A stretch of 64,000 nt of DNA, from positions 2,728,001 through 2,792,000 of the forward strand of contig OZ251464.1 in NCBI GenBank assembly GCA_965242595.1, given 5' to 3'. The notes beneath the pieces were generated by a model, which was not told the DNA's origin, did no database searches, and worked only from the letters and a program-made list of their open reading frames with translations. The position numbers and the translations under genes were made by a program. Below, piece after piece: positions 36,987 through 45,137 of the stretch. Position 1 is the first letter of the stretch. Every line of letters starts with the position of its first letter. This DNA comes from SP197 sp965242595 (lineage in GTDB: Bacteria; Pseudomonadota; Alphaproteobacteria; SP197).

Positions 36987-38609
36987 TCAGGGCGCGGCCT
37001 CTGCCGGAGCGGAAGGCCGCTCTTCACCAGCGCTGCCCTCGCCGCCATCTTCCGGCGCCTCGTCTTCGTCGGCGAACCAGTGGGCGCGGGCGGCCATGAC
37101 GATGGCGTTGGCATCCTCGATGGCGAGATAGCCGGGCAGGATGTCCTCCATCAGCTCGTCGGCGGCCAGATCGCCCAGATCGTCCAGCGTCTTGATCCCC
37201 TTCTCGCCCATCTCCACCAGCATGGTGGGGGTGAGGCCTTCGATCCCGGCCACGGCGTCTTCCACGCCCAGTTCGCGGCGGCGCTGGTTCATCTGGCGGT
37301 CGCGCTCTTCCACGAAGGCCAGCGCCCGGCTTTGCAGTTCGTGGCCGACGGTCTCGTCCAGGCCCTCGATGGCAACCAGCTCCTCGACCGGCACATAGGC
37401 GACCTCATCGGCCTCGCTGAAGCCTTCGGTGACCAGCAGCCGGGCCAGCACATCGTCGACATCCAGCGCGTCCATGAAATGCTCGCTCTTCTGGCGCATC
37501 TCTTCGATGCGGCGTTCGGACTCGTCGCTTTCGGTCATGATGTCGATGTCCCAGCCGACCAGCTGGGAGGCGAGGCGGACATTCTGCCCGCGCCTGCCGA
37601 TGGCGAGCGAGAGCTGGTCGTCGGGCACCACCACCTCCATGCGGCGCTCGTCCTCGTCCATCACCACCTTGGCCACCTCGGCCGGCTGCAGGGCGTTGAC
37701 GACGCAGGTCGGGATGTCGGGCGACCAGGGGATGATGTCGATCTTCTCGTTGTTGAGCTCGTTCACCACCGCCTGCACCCGGCTGCCCCGCATGCCGACA
37801 CAGGCGCCGACCGGATCGATGGAGCTGTCGTTCGACATCACGGCGATCTTGGCCCGGCTGCCGGGATCGCGCGCCACCGCCTTGATCTCGATGATGCCGT
37901 CGTAGATCTCCGGCACCTCCTGGGCGAACAGCTTGACCATGAACTGGGGGTGGGTGCGGCTGAGGAAGATCTGCGGCCCGCGCTGTTCCTGGCAGACGCG
38001 GGAGATATAGGCACGCACGCGCTTCTCGCTCCTGTCCTCGCGGCTTTCGTCGAAGGTGAACTCGCCCGGCACGCATTCGTCGCGGCGCAGCAGCGCCTCG
38101 GCCTTGCCCAGATCGACGATCAGGTTGCCGTGCTCGCGGTTCTTGACATAGCCGATGACGATCTCGCCCACCCGGTCCTTGTATTCGTTGTATTGCCGCT
38201 CCCGCTCGGCCTCGCGCACCTTCTGCACGATCACCTGCTTGGCGGCCTGCACGGCGATGCGGCCGAACTCCACCGGCGGCAGTTCGGTGGCGATGAAATC
38301 GCCCACCTGGGCGATGGGGTTGTGGGTGCGCCGCGCCTCTTCCAGCCCGATCTGCACGGCGGGCGTCTCCACCGCCTCGTCTTCCACCACTTCGACGAAG
38401 CGGCGCAGCGTGACCGCACCGGAGGCGCGGTCGATCTGGGCGCGGATGTCGAATTCGTTGCCGTATTTGCGTCTGCCGGCGTGCTGGATCGCCTGTTCCA
38501 TCGCCTCGATCACGGTCTCGCGCTCGATCCCCTTCTCGCGGGCGACCGCATCGGCGATCTGGACCATCTCCTGATAATCGGCGCCCGCCATGGCCTCGCT
38601 GGCTGCCAT
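36987..38609 (-). CDS. nusA: Transcription elongation/antitermination factor NusA
   Basis: The protein has 540 residues. The N-terminal RNA-polymerase-binding domain (about 1-130) is followed by an S1 domain (VGEIVIGYVKNREHGNLIVDLG), two KH domains (GACVGMRGSRVQAVVNEL and LAIGRRGQNVRLASQL), and C-terminal helix-hairpin repeats ending in an acidic Glu/Asp tail. The start at 38609 lies 4 bases after rimP; an internal ATG at 38591 is an alternative. It controls pausing, termination and antitermination. Confidence 0.95.
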   Translation of the reverse strand: MAASEAMAGADYQEMVQIADAVAREKGIERETVIEAMEQAIQHAGRRKYGNEFDIRAQIDRASGAVTLRRFVEVVEDEAVETPAVQIGLEEARRTHNPIAQVGDFIATELPPVEFGRIAVQAAKQVIVQKVREAERERQYNEYKDRVGEIVIGYVKNREHGNLIVDLGKAEALLRRDECVPGEFTFDESREDRSEKRVRAYISRVCQEQRGPQIFLSRTHPQFMVKLFAQEVPEIYDGIIEIKAVARDPGSRAKIAVMSNDSSIDPVGACVGMRGSRVQAVVNELNNEKIDIIPWSPDIPTCVVNALQPAEVAKVVMDEDERRMEVVVPDDQLSLAIGRRGQNVRLASQLVGWDIDIMTESDESERRIEEMRQKSEHFMDALDVDDVLARLLVTEGFSEADEVAYVPVEELVAIEGLDETVGHELQSRALAFVEERDRQMNQRRRELGVEDAVAGIEGLTPTMLVEMGEKGIKTLDDLGDLAADELMEDILPGYLAIEDANAIVMAARAHWFADEDEAPEDGGEGSAGEERPSAPAEAAP

Positions 38610-38613
38610 CGCC

Positions 38614-39120
38614 TCACTCCCTTTCCTTCTCTCCGCCCGGCCCCTGCCTGGGCGCCCCTGCCCGGAGCAGCCGGTCGCTGGCGACCAGCTTCGACTCCAC
38701 GATCGCCTCGAAGGGCAGGCTGGCGATGCGCCCGTCCCTCAGCGCCAGCCGCACATGGCCCCGGGCCATGCCCTCCAGCCTGCCGCGGAACCGGTGCTGC
38801 CCGTCCAGCGGCGGCTCCACCCTGGCCATCGCCTCGAAGCCGGCGAAACGGTCGAAATCCTCCGGCCTGACCAGGGGGCGGTCGATGCCGGTGGAGCTGA
38901 CCTCCAGCCGATAGGGGCCTGCGAGAGCATCCTCGACATCCAGCAGGGCGCCGACCGCACGGCTGATGGCGGCACAGTCGTCCAGCCCCACCGGCGTGCC
39001 GTCGCCCCGCTCCGCCATGACCTGGAGCGTGCGGGCCAGCATCTTCACACGCACCAACCGAAAGCCCAACGCTTCGACGGCAGGCCCGATCAGACGCTCG
39101 ATCTCGCTCTCCGATGCCAT
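38614..39120 (-). CDS. rimP: Ribosome maturation factor RimP
   Basis: About 168 residues from the ATG at 39120, chosen because family proteins begin at about the SEIERLIGPAVEALGF segment; an in-frame ATG at 39183 would add 21 residues and has no clear ribosome site. YRLEVSSTGIDRPLVRPEDF is the RimP signature. It assists 30S subunit maturation and heads the nusA operon. Start choice is uncertain. Confidence 0.9.
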   Translation of the reverse strand: MASESEIERLIGPAVEALGFRLVRVKMLARTLQVMAERGDGTPVGLDDCAAISRAVGALLDVEDALAGPYRLEVSSTGIDRPLVRPEDFDRFAGFEAMARVEPPLDGQHRFRGRLEGMARGHVRLALRDGRIASLPFEAIVESKLVASDRLLRAGAPRQGPGGEKERE

Positions 39121-39240
39121 CCTGCCATCCACACGCACAAAGCCGGCACCGGAGAAGCCCCGAGGCGCAGCGACCTTAGCCATGCCAGGGGCAAAAGCAA
39201 GCCCTTTCGCAGCCGGCCCCGGTCGCGGCCGCGCCCCGTC

Positions 39241-39246
39241 TTGACA
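39241..39246 (+). promoter_or_regulatory. Possible -35 box (TTGACA) before the cold-shock-domain gene
   Basis: A consensus TTGACA lies 34 bases before the next start codon. No good -10 box is found at 16-18 bases spacing, so this is tentative. The surrounding CTTGACAAG is a short palindrome. Confidence 0.25.
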
Positions 39247-39280
39247 AGGCGCCCCGCCGCGGCCGAAAGCGGGGGCCGGG

Positions 39281-39532
39281 ATGGCGCAGGATGCGGCACG
39301 GGGGCGCGCTGTTGTGGACGGCGAGATCGTCTGGTGGCGTGAGGCGAAGGGCTATGGCTTTCTGCGCCCGGTCGAGGGCGGCGACGACATCGCCTTCCGC
39401 CTGGCCGACGCCGCCCTGCCGCTGGGGTCGGTGGCTGTCGGCATGGCGGTTCACTTCACGCTTCGCCACGACGCCATCGGTCCGCTGGCGGTGCGGCTGG
39501 CGCCTGGCCATCGCGGCGAAGGCGCGCTTTAG
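39281..39532 (+). CDS. Small cold-shock-domain protein
   Basis: This 83-residue protein has the nucleic-acid-binding core of a cold-shock domain: the segment GEIVWWREAKGYGFLRPVEG corresponds to the RNP1 motif, followed by DDIAFRLADA. The tryptophans replace the more usual aromatic pattern. The remainder forms the rest of the OB fold. It is divergent from rimP-nusA, with about 100-160 bases between. Its stop overlaps the convergent dioxygenase stop by 4 bases. A role in RNA chaperoning is inferred from the family. Confidence 0.75.
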   Translation: MAQDAARGRAVVDGEIVWWREAKGYGFLRPVEGGDDIAFRLADAALPLGSVAVGMAVHFTLRHDAIGPLAVRLAPGHRGEGAL

Positions 39533-40371
39533 CGCAGGCCCTTGTCCACCCGGGGCGGCGCCTCGAAGACACGGGGAAAGCGCGGGCAGTCCAGCGGCTC
39601 GCCGGGGCGCAGGCCGCAATCGGGAAAGTCCGGCTCCATGATGCCGGGGCGCTCCACATAGACGGCGTCGTCGCCCACCCAGGTGGTGTTGGTGGCGCGG
39701 CGTCGCCGGTCCGTCTGCGGGTTGCCCGGCGCGCCGTGGACCGTCATGCCGTGGAAGGCGACCACATCGCCGGGTTCCAGCTCCCAGGCCAGCAGGTCGC
39801 CGCCGTGGCGGGCCTCGATGTCGCCGGGTGCGGCATGGCCCTCGCTGCCCCGCCCGAAGCCGCCGCCATCGCGAAAACGCAGCGGTGCCAGCGGCAGGGG
39901 CCAGCGGTGCGAGCCCTTGACACAACGCAGGCTGACCTCGGCCGGCACCCTGTCCAGCGGCGCCCACAGCACCACGATCTGGCGCCCCTCGACGCAGTAA
40001 TAGGGCTGATCCTGATGGTAGAGGCTGGGCTTCGAGGCTCCCGGTTCCTTCACGAACACGCCGTCGAAGAGGAAGTTGGCCCGGCGCGAGCGCATCAGCG
40101 CCGCCGCCAGTTCGCCGGCGGGGCCTTCCAGCGCGAAACGCCTCAGCGCCGCCACCCGGTCAGAGGCGAGATAGTCGGTGAAGAAGACGGGATCGCCCCC
40201 ATCCTGGATGCGGCGCGAATAGCGCCCGCAGCTCGCCATCGCCTGTGCGACGCCGTCGCGCAGCAGCGCCACCCACTCCCGCCCATAGACGCCCCTCAGC
40301 ACGCAGGCCCCGTCGGCCTCATAGCGGGCGATCTCGGCTTCGTCGGGCAGGCGGACGGGGTGGGCGGGCAT
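39529..40371 (-). CDS. Phytanoyl-CoA dioxygenase (PhyH)-family Fe(II)/2-oxoglutarate oxygenase
   Basis: This 280-residue protein has the iron ligands as HQD in the segment SLYHQDQPYY and the distal His in GMTVHGAPGNP, followed by the Arg cluster that binds 2-oxoglutarate (RRRRATNTTW). The family hydroxylates small organic acids, amines or CoA esters, including ectoine and mitomycin-type substrates. It starts 6 bases after the M24 gene, so the two are an operon. The substrate is unknown. Confidence 0.82.
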   Translation of the reverse strand: MPAHPVRLPDEAEIARYEADGACVLRGVYGREWVALLRDGVAQAMASCGRYSRRIQDGGDPVFFTDYLASDRVAALRRFALEGPAGELAAALMRSRRANFLFDGVFVKEPGASKPSLYHQDQPYYCVEGRQIVVLWAPLDRVPAEVSLRCVKGSHRWPLPLAPLRFRDGGGFGRGSEGHAAPGDIEARHGGDLLAWELEPGDVVAFHGMTVHGAPGNPQTDRRRRATNTTWVGDDAVYVERPGIMEPDFPDCGLRPGEPLDCPRFPRVFEAPPRVDKGLR

Positions 40372-40377
40372 CGGCGT

Positions 40378-41532
40378 CTATTTCACCACCAGGTCGTGGG
40401 GCATGGCGGAGACCGGCTCGAAACGGTCGTCATGCACGATCCCGGTCTCGCCCAGGCTCATGGTAAGGCGGCGCGCGCCATCCACCAGGATCATGTGCAT
40501 GAACACCACCATGCCGGCCTCCACCAGGGTGGGATTGTCGGCATAGATCATCGGCTCCTCCATCCAGGAGGGAGGATAGTTGGCGGAAAGCGAATAGCCA
40601 CAGGCGTTCAGCCGGCAATCCGCGAGCCCGTGGGCATCGATGACGCGGGCATGGGTGGCGTAGAGGTCGCCGAAGCTGGCGCCGGGCCGGGCCGCCGCCT
40701 GACATGCGGCCAGCGCCTCCACACAGGCCGCATGCATGGCCAGGTGGCGTTCGCCCGCCCGCCCGGTCAGCACCGTGCGCATGATCGCCGCCTGATAGTG
40801 GCGCCAACCGGCGCCATATTCCAGCTGCACCTGGTCTTCGTCGCCCACCCTGGCACGGCCGGTGAAATAGCGCACCAGCAGCGCGCCCTCGCCACAGCCG
40901 ACGATGGCGCGGCTGGCCGGATAATCGCCGCCGTTCTCGAAGATGGCATCGTTCATGCGGGCATAGAGCACGCCTTCGTCCACGCCCGGCGCGATGGCCG
41001 CGTACAGGGCGTGGAGCGCCCGGTCGCACAGCTTTCCGGCGCGGCGCACGCAATCCTGTTCGGCCGGGCTTTTCACCAGGCGCAGCCGCTGCACCAGGTC
41101 GCTGGCGTCCTCATGGGCGCAGAAGCCTTCCAGGGCGCGGGCCAGCATCGCCCAGCGCTGGCCGGTCAGGCACCAGGCATGCAGCTCCACACCCAGCCGG
41201 GCGCCGCGAAGCCCCTTCTCCTCCAGCACCGCCAGCACATCGCGGGCAGGATCGGCCCCGCCGCGGTCGGCCCAGATGCGCACATCCTCGATGACGGAGG
41301 TATAGGCCGCCTGCTCCCGGTCGGCGGAACGGGTCACCAGCACCATGGCGCCGCCGGCGGTCAGCACCAGGCACTGGAACAGGGAATAGCCGGCGGTGTC
41401 GTAGCCGGTAAGGTAATACATGCTCTCCTGCTTGAAGAGCAGCAGCGCGTCCAGGCCGTGCGCGACCATCGCCGCGCAGGCCGCCTGCCGCCGGGCGGCG
41501 AGCTCTTCGGGCGCGAAATGCAGATGGGCCAT
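40378..41532 (-). CDS. M24 (creatinase / aminopeptidase P fold) family protein with metal ligands lost
   Basis: The protein has 384 residues from the ATG at 41532, with an AGGGGAAGG site upstream. The N-terminal creatinase domain (LLLFKQESMYYLTGYDT) and the C-terminal pita-bread fold are recognisable. At the positions where metallo-peptidases have two Asp, a His and Glu ligands, this copy reads QLEYGAG, HYQAAIMRT, NACGYSLS and FMHMIL, so most metal ligands appear replaced. That pattern fits creatinase-like, metal-independent hydrolases rather than Xaa-Pro peptidases. A role with methylated amines or guanidines is possible. Confidence 0.75.
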   Translation of the reverse strand: MAHLHFAPEELAARRQAACAAMVAHGLDALLLFKQESMYYLTGYDTAGYSLFQCLVLTAGGAMVLVTRSADREQAAYTSVIEDVRIWADRGGADPARDVLAVLEEKGLRGARLGVELHAWCLTGQRWAMLARALEGFCAHEDASDLVQRLRLVKSPAEQDCVRRAGKLCDRALHALYAAIAPGVDEGVLYARMNDAIFENGGDYPASRAIVGCGEGALLVRYFTGRARVGDEDQVQLEYGAGWRHYQAAIMRTVLTGRAGERHLAMHAACVEALAACQAAARPGASFGDLYATHARVIDAHGLADCRLNACGYSLSANYPPSWMEEPMIYADNPTLVEAGMVVFMHMILVDGARRLTMSLGETGIVHDDRFEPVSAMPHDLVVK

Positions 41533-41624
41533 CGCCTTCCCCTGCCGTTGCCCGACGATCATGCCGTTGCGGCGGCGGTGCCGTAAAGGCTAGAAGGGCG
41601 CCCGCCTGGCCGGGAGGGCGCGCG

Positions 41625-42104
41625 ATGGCAGACGGCCTGTTCCGCACCGAAGCGGTGGTGAAGCCGGAATGGATCGACGACTACGGCCATCTCAACATGG
41701 CCTTCTATGTGCTGATCTGCGATCTGGCCACCGCCGCCTTCTGGGACGCCATGAACGCGCCGGTGCCCCAGGCCGAACGGGACGGGGCGGAATACGCCGT
41801 GGTCGAAACCCATGTGAACTATCTGGGCGAGCTGCGCGAAGGCGCCCCGGTGGCGGTGACAACCCAGCTGCTGGCGGCCGACGCCAAGCGCTTCCGCCTG
41901 TTCCACCGCCTGTATCACGCCCGCGAAGACTATCTGGCGGCCACCAACGAGGTGATGGCGCTGGGCTTCCATCTCAAAACGCGGGCCGCCATGGCGTTCG
42001 TGCCAGCTGCCCGCGAGCGCCTGCGGCAGATGGCGGCCGATCATGCCGCCATCGAACGCCACCGCCATGTCGGGCGCGCCATCGGCCAGCCCTTCGAACG
42101 CTGA
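41625..42104 (+). CDS. Hot-dog-fold acyl-CoA thioesterase, possibly betainyl-CoA type
   Basis: This 159-residue protein opens with VKPEWIDDYGHLNMAFYVLICD, the 4-hydroxybenzoyl-CoA-thioesterase-like hot-dog signature with the HLN motif. Similar proteins are encoded in L-carnitine degradation clusters, where they release glycine betaine from betainyl-CoA. The gene is divergent from the M24 gene and convergent with a gamma-butyrobetaine-hydroxylase-like gene, which supports but does not prove that role. Confidence 0.75.
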   Translation: MADGLFRTEAVVKPEWIDDYGHLNMAFYVLICDLATAAFWDAMNAPVPQAERDGAEYAVVETHVNYLGELREGAPVAVTTQLLAADAKRFRLFHRLYHAREDYLAATNEVMALGFHLKTRAAMAFVPAARERLRQMAADHAAIERHRHVGRAIGQPFER

Positions 42105-42122
42105 GACGGGTCGCAGGCCGGG

Positions 42123-43325
42123 TCACAGGCCGAAAGGGACAGCCCCGCCTCCGCAGGCATCGCCTGTCCGCCGCGCGCCCGCCCGCGCCTGTGCCAGGGT
42201 GCGCAGGCGGGAATCGAACTCGTCCGCCTCCACATGGCAGGTGCGCATATGGCGCTCGCCCTCGGGCGCGAAGCCGGTGCGCCCGTGCAGCACGCGCCGG
42301 TTGTCGAACAACAGCGCCTCGCCGCCGGCGACCGGGATCGTCACCCGGTTCCGCGGGTCGAACAGCAGCGTCTGCAACTGGCGCAGGGCGCGGTAGAGAG
42401 GGCGGACGACCTCGTCTGGCACATCGGCCGGGCCGATGGCGCGGTCGAGATGGCGGATGGCACGCATCTCGCCCTCCGCATCCAGGCTGAAGACCGGCGC
42501 CCGCATCCGGAAATCCAGGCCCTGGTCGTCCAGGCGGCGGTGGAAGGTCAGCGGCCAGGCGGTCAGCAGATGAAAGGCCTCGGGATCGCTCTCGCGCAGC
42601 ACGGCGCCGATGCGAAAGCCATCGGTCATGGTCGATTCGCCCCCCGAAGCGGCGGCGCGGATGAAATGAAAACAGGTGATCGCCGGCGGCGTGTGGCGAT
42701 AGGCCTCGTCGGTATGCGGCTCCAGCGCGACATTGAGGTCGCCATAGACCAGGGCCTCCGGCTTGTAGGTGAAGTCGTAGATGCTGCCGTAATTGGTGAC
42801 GCGCAAGGGGCCGGCCAGCCCCGCCACCGCCTCGGTGCAGGCGGGATCGGCGGGCACGCCGCGCAGCAGCACGAAGCCCCAGTCGCGCAGCGCCTCCAGC
42901 ATGACCAGCCGGGCATCATCGTCCGCCCGGCAGGTGGCGAAATCGGCCTCGGGCACGCGGCCTTCGATCTCCCGGCCCCACAGCCGCGGCCGGGAACGGC
43001 GCCGGGCGCGCTCGCCTTCGCTGTTGCAGTGGCGGCGCAGCCAGGCCGCATCGAAGCGGCTGCGATGGCCATCGTTCGCCCACAGGATGGCGACACTGCC
43101 ATCCTGCTCGCAGCGCGCCGATGCGGCGGCGATGCCTTCGGGAATCTCGGTCAGCCGCAGGGAACGGATGGCGCTGACATAGCTGCCGCAGGCGGCGCAT
43201 TGGCAGGCATGGCGCAGCCAGACGGCGTGATAGCGGCTGCGATGGCCGTCGCCCCAGCGCACCGCAACGGTATCGCCGCGGTTGTCGAGGGAGGCGACGG
43301 CATAGCGCGGGTCCGCAACAGCCAT
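42123..43325 (-). CDS. Gamma-butyrobetaine hydroxylase-like Fe(II)/2-oxoglutarate dioxygenase
   Basis: The protein has 400 residues from the ATG at 43325, with a GGAG site upstream; the open frame before it is not conserved-looking. An N-terminal DUF971 zinc-binding module (WLRHACQCAACG, with Cys41, Cys43 and Cys46) precedes a TauD-type domain. That domain has the His-x-Asp iron ligands in LEPHTDEAYRHTPPA and the distal His in NRRVLHGRTGF. This two-domain architecture is that of gamma-butyrobetaine hydroxylase and trimethyllysine hydroxylase, which make carnitine or its precursor. Confidence 0.83.
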   Translation of the reverse strand: MAVADPRYAVASLDNRGDTVAVRWGDGHRSRYHAVWLRHACQCAACGSYVSAIRSLRLTEIPEGIAAASARCEQDGSVAILWANDGHRSRFDAAWLRRHCNSEGERARRRSRPRLWGREIEGRVPEADFATCRADDDARLVMLEALRDWGFVLLRGVPADPACTEAVAGLAGPLRVTNYGSIYDFTYKPEALVYGDLNVALEPHTDEAYRHTPPAITCFHFIRAAASGGESTMTDGFRIGAVLRESDPEAFHLLTAWPLTFHRRLDDQGLDFRMRAPVFSLDAEGEMRAIRHLDRAIGPADVPDEVVRPLYRALRQLQTLLFDPRNRVTIPVAGGEALLFDNRRVLHGRTGFAPEGERHMRTCHVEADEFDSRLRTLAQARAGARRTGDACGGGAVPFGL

Positions 43326-43458
43326 GGTGCCCGACTCCAGAGCCGGCGCCAGGGTGCGACTCCGCCGGCGGCCTGTAAATGGCTTCGAGGGGGGTGCGAG
43401 AGGTTTTCGCACACCGAACGCAGGGTGCTATCCTGGCCTCCCCTGCGCGAGCGAGGCC

Positions 43459-44220
43459 ATGACGGCAATCGTCCCCAACGGCATGACGGCACAGGAATGG
43501 CAGCTGCGCTGCGACCTGGCGGCCTGCTACCGGCTGGTGGACCTGTTCGGCTGGTCGGACCTTTCCAGCACCCACATCTCCGCCCGCCTGCCAGGGCAGG
43601 ACCGCTTCCTCATCAACCCCTATGGCCTGCTGTTCGATCAGATCACGGCCAGCAACCTGGTGGAGGTGAACGACAAGGGCGAGGCGGTGGCGGGCATGGC
43701 GGCGGTCAATCCGGCCGGCTTCCTGATCCACAGCTGCATCCACCGCGCCCGTCCGGATGTCGGCTGCGTGCTCCACACCCACACCGCGGCCGGCAATGCG
43801 GTGGCCATGCAGGCGGAAGGCCTGCTGCCGCTGTCGCAAAAGGCGCTGATCCTGATGGGCTGGATCGGCTATCACGATTACCGGGGCGTGGTGCTGGACG
43901 CCGCCGAACAGGAAAGCCTGGCCGCCGACCTCGCCGACAACGCCATCCTGGTGCTGCGCAATCACGGCCTGCTGACCTGCGGCGCCACGGTGGGCGAGGC
44001 CTTCGTGTGGATGCACCGCATGGAGGCCGCCTGCCGCTATCAGGTGGCGGGGCTGACGGGCGGGCGGCCCCTGCACATCCCCGGCCAGGAGGTGCAGCGC
44101 CACACCATCGCCCAGGGCCGGCGCATCTTCGCCGCTGGCGGCCACGCCCGGGCGGGGCGGGAATGGCCGTCGCTGCTGGCCTTGCTGGAGCGCGAGCGCG
44201 GCGACGGCTGGCGCAGCTGA
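43459..44220 (+). CDS. Class II aldolase/adducin-family protein (paralogue)
   Basis: The protein has 253 residues from the ATG at 43459. Histidine ligands are seen in LHTHTAAGNA and LRNHGLLTCG, and the INPYGLLFDQITASNLVEV block closely matches the paralogue at 20762-21520. It is divergent from the butyrobetaine-hydroxylase-like gene and followed convergently by an SDR. The substrate is not known. Confidence 0.85.
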   Translation: MTAIVPNGMTAQEWQLRCDLAACYRLVDLFGWSDLSSTHISARLPGQDRFLINPYGLLFDQITASNLVEVNDKGEAVAGMAAVNPAGFLIHSCIHRARPDVGCVLHTHTAAGNAVAMQAEGLLPLSQKALILMGWIGYHDYRGVVLDAAEQESLAADLADNAILVLRNHGLLTCGATVGEAFVWMHRMEAACRYQVAGLTGGRPLHIPGQEVQRHTIAQGRRIFAAGGHARAGREWPSLLALLERERGDGWRS

Positions 44221-44233
44221 GCGCGAGCGCGCT

Positions 44234-44992
44234 TCAGGCCGCGGTCAGCCCGCCATCGATGACGAATTCGGCCCCGGTCACGAAGGCGGCCTCGTCGCTC
44301 GCCAGATAGACGATCATGTCGGCCACCTCGCCCGCGCCCCCCAGGCGCCGCAGCGGGATCTGCGCCTCCAGCCTGGCGCGGGCCGTGGCCGGGTCGCGGC
44401 TTTTCGCCATCAGCGCCTCCACCATCGGCGTTGCGATGAAGGCCGGATGCACGGAATTGCAGCGGATGGCATAGCCTTTGCGCGCGCAATGGAGCGCCAC
44501 CGATTTGGTCAGCAGCCGCACCGCGCCCTTGCTGGCGTTGTAGGCGGCCAGATTGTGGCCGCCCACCAGGCCCGACACCGACGACAGATTGACGATGGCC
44601 CCGCCCGCCTCCTTCATGGCCGCAACCCCCGCCCGGCAGCCCAGAAAGGTGCCGTCGGCGTTGATCGCCATGGTGTGGCGCCAGTCGGCCAGGGTGGTGT
44701 CCTCGATGCTGGCGGCCCGCCCGGTGCCGGCGCTGTTGACCAGGATAGAGAGGCGTCCGAAGGCGCGGCGGGCGGCGGCAACGGCCGCCTCCCAATCCGC
44801 CTCGCAGGTGACATCGTGGCCGATGGCCACCGCCGCCCTGCCCAGCGGCGCCGCTGCCTCCGCCAGGCCCTCGCGGTCGATATCGGTCATGGCGATCCTG
44901 GCGCCCTCTGCGGCAAAGCGTTCGGCGCAGCGCCTGCCGATGCCGGAGGCCGCGCCCGTCACCAGCGCCACCTTGCCTTGCAGTCGTGCCAT
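44234..44992 (-). CDS. Short-chain dehydrogenase/reductase
   Basis: The protein has 252 residues from the ATG at 44992, preceded by an AGGAGG ribosome site. The cofactor motif TGAASGIG lies at 12-19, NSAG at about 87-90, and the catalytic triad is Ser138, Tyr151 and Lys155 (YNASK). The Asp in MTDIDRE after the second strand favours NAD(H). The substrate cannot be inferred beyond an alcohol or ketone. Confidence 0.87.
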   Translation of the reverse strand: MARLQGKVALVTGAASGIGRRCAERFAAEGARIAMTDIDREGLAEAAAPLGRAAVAIGHDVTCEADWEAAVAAARRAFGRLSILVNSAGTGRAASIEDTTLADWRHTMAINADGTFLGCRAGVAAMKEAGGAIVNLSSVSGLVGGHNLAAYNASKGAVRLLTKSVALHCARKGYAIRCNSVHPAFIATPMVEALMAKSRDPATARARLEAQIPLRRLGGAGEVADMIVYLASDEAAFVTGAEFVIDGGLTAA

Positions 44993-45137
44993 CGCCTCCT
45001 CCCCTGCCGCCGCGCCCATAGTGCGGCCCATATTGCGACAGGCGGCGCGAAGAGCGAAACGCGCCCGCGCATCCATGCAGCATCCATACACGGGCCGGCC
45101 TTGGACCGGCGGGCCGGCGCCCTGTAGCCTTGCCGCC

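Noticed and set aside
40378..41532. Ectoine hydrolase (DoeA) assignment
   Set aside because: The fold matches, but no other ectoine-degradation genes are adjacent, and the N-terminal residues do not clearly match, so a family-level call was kept.
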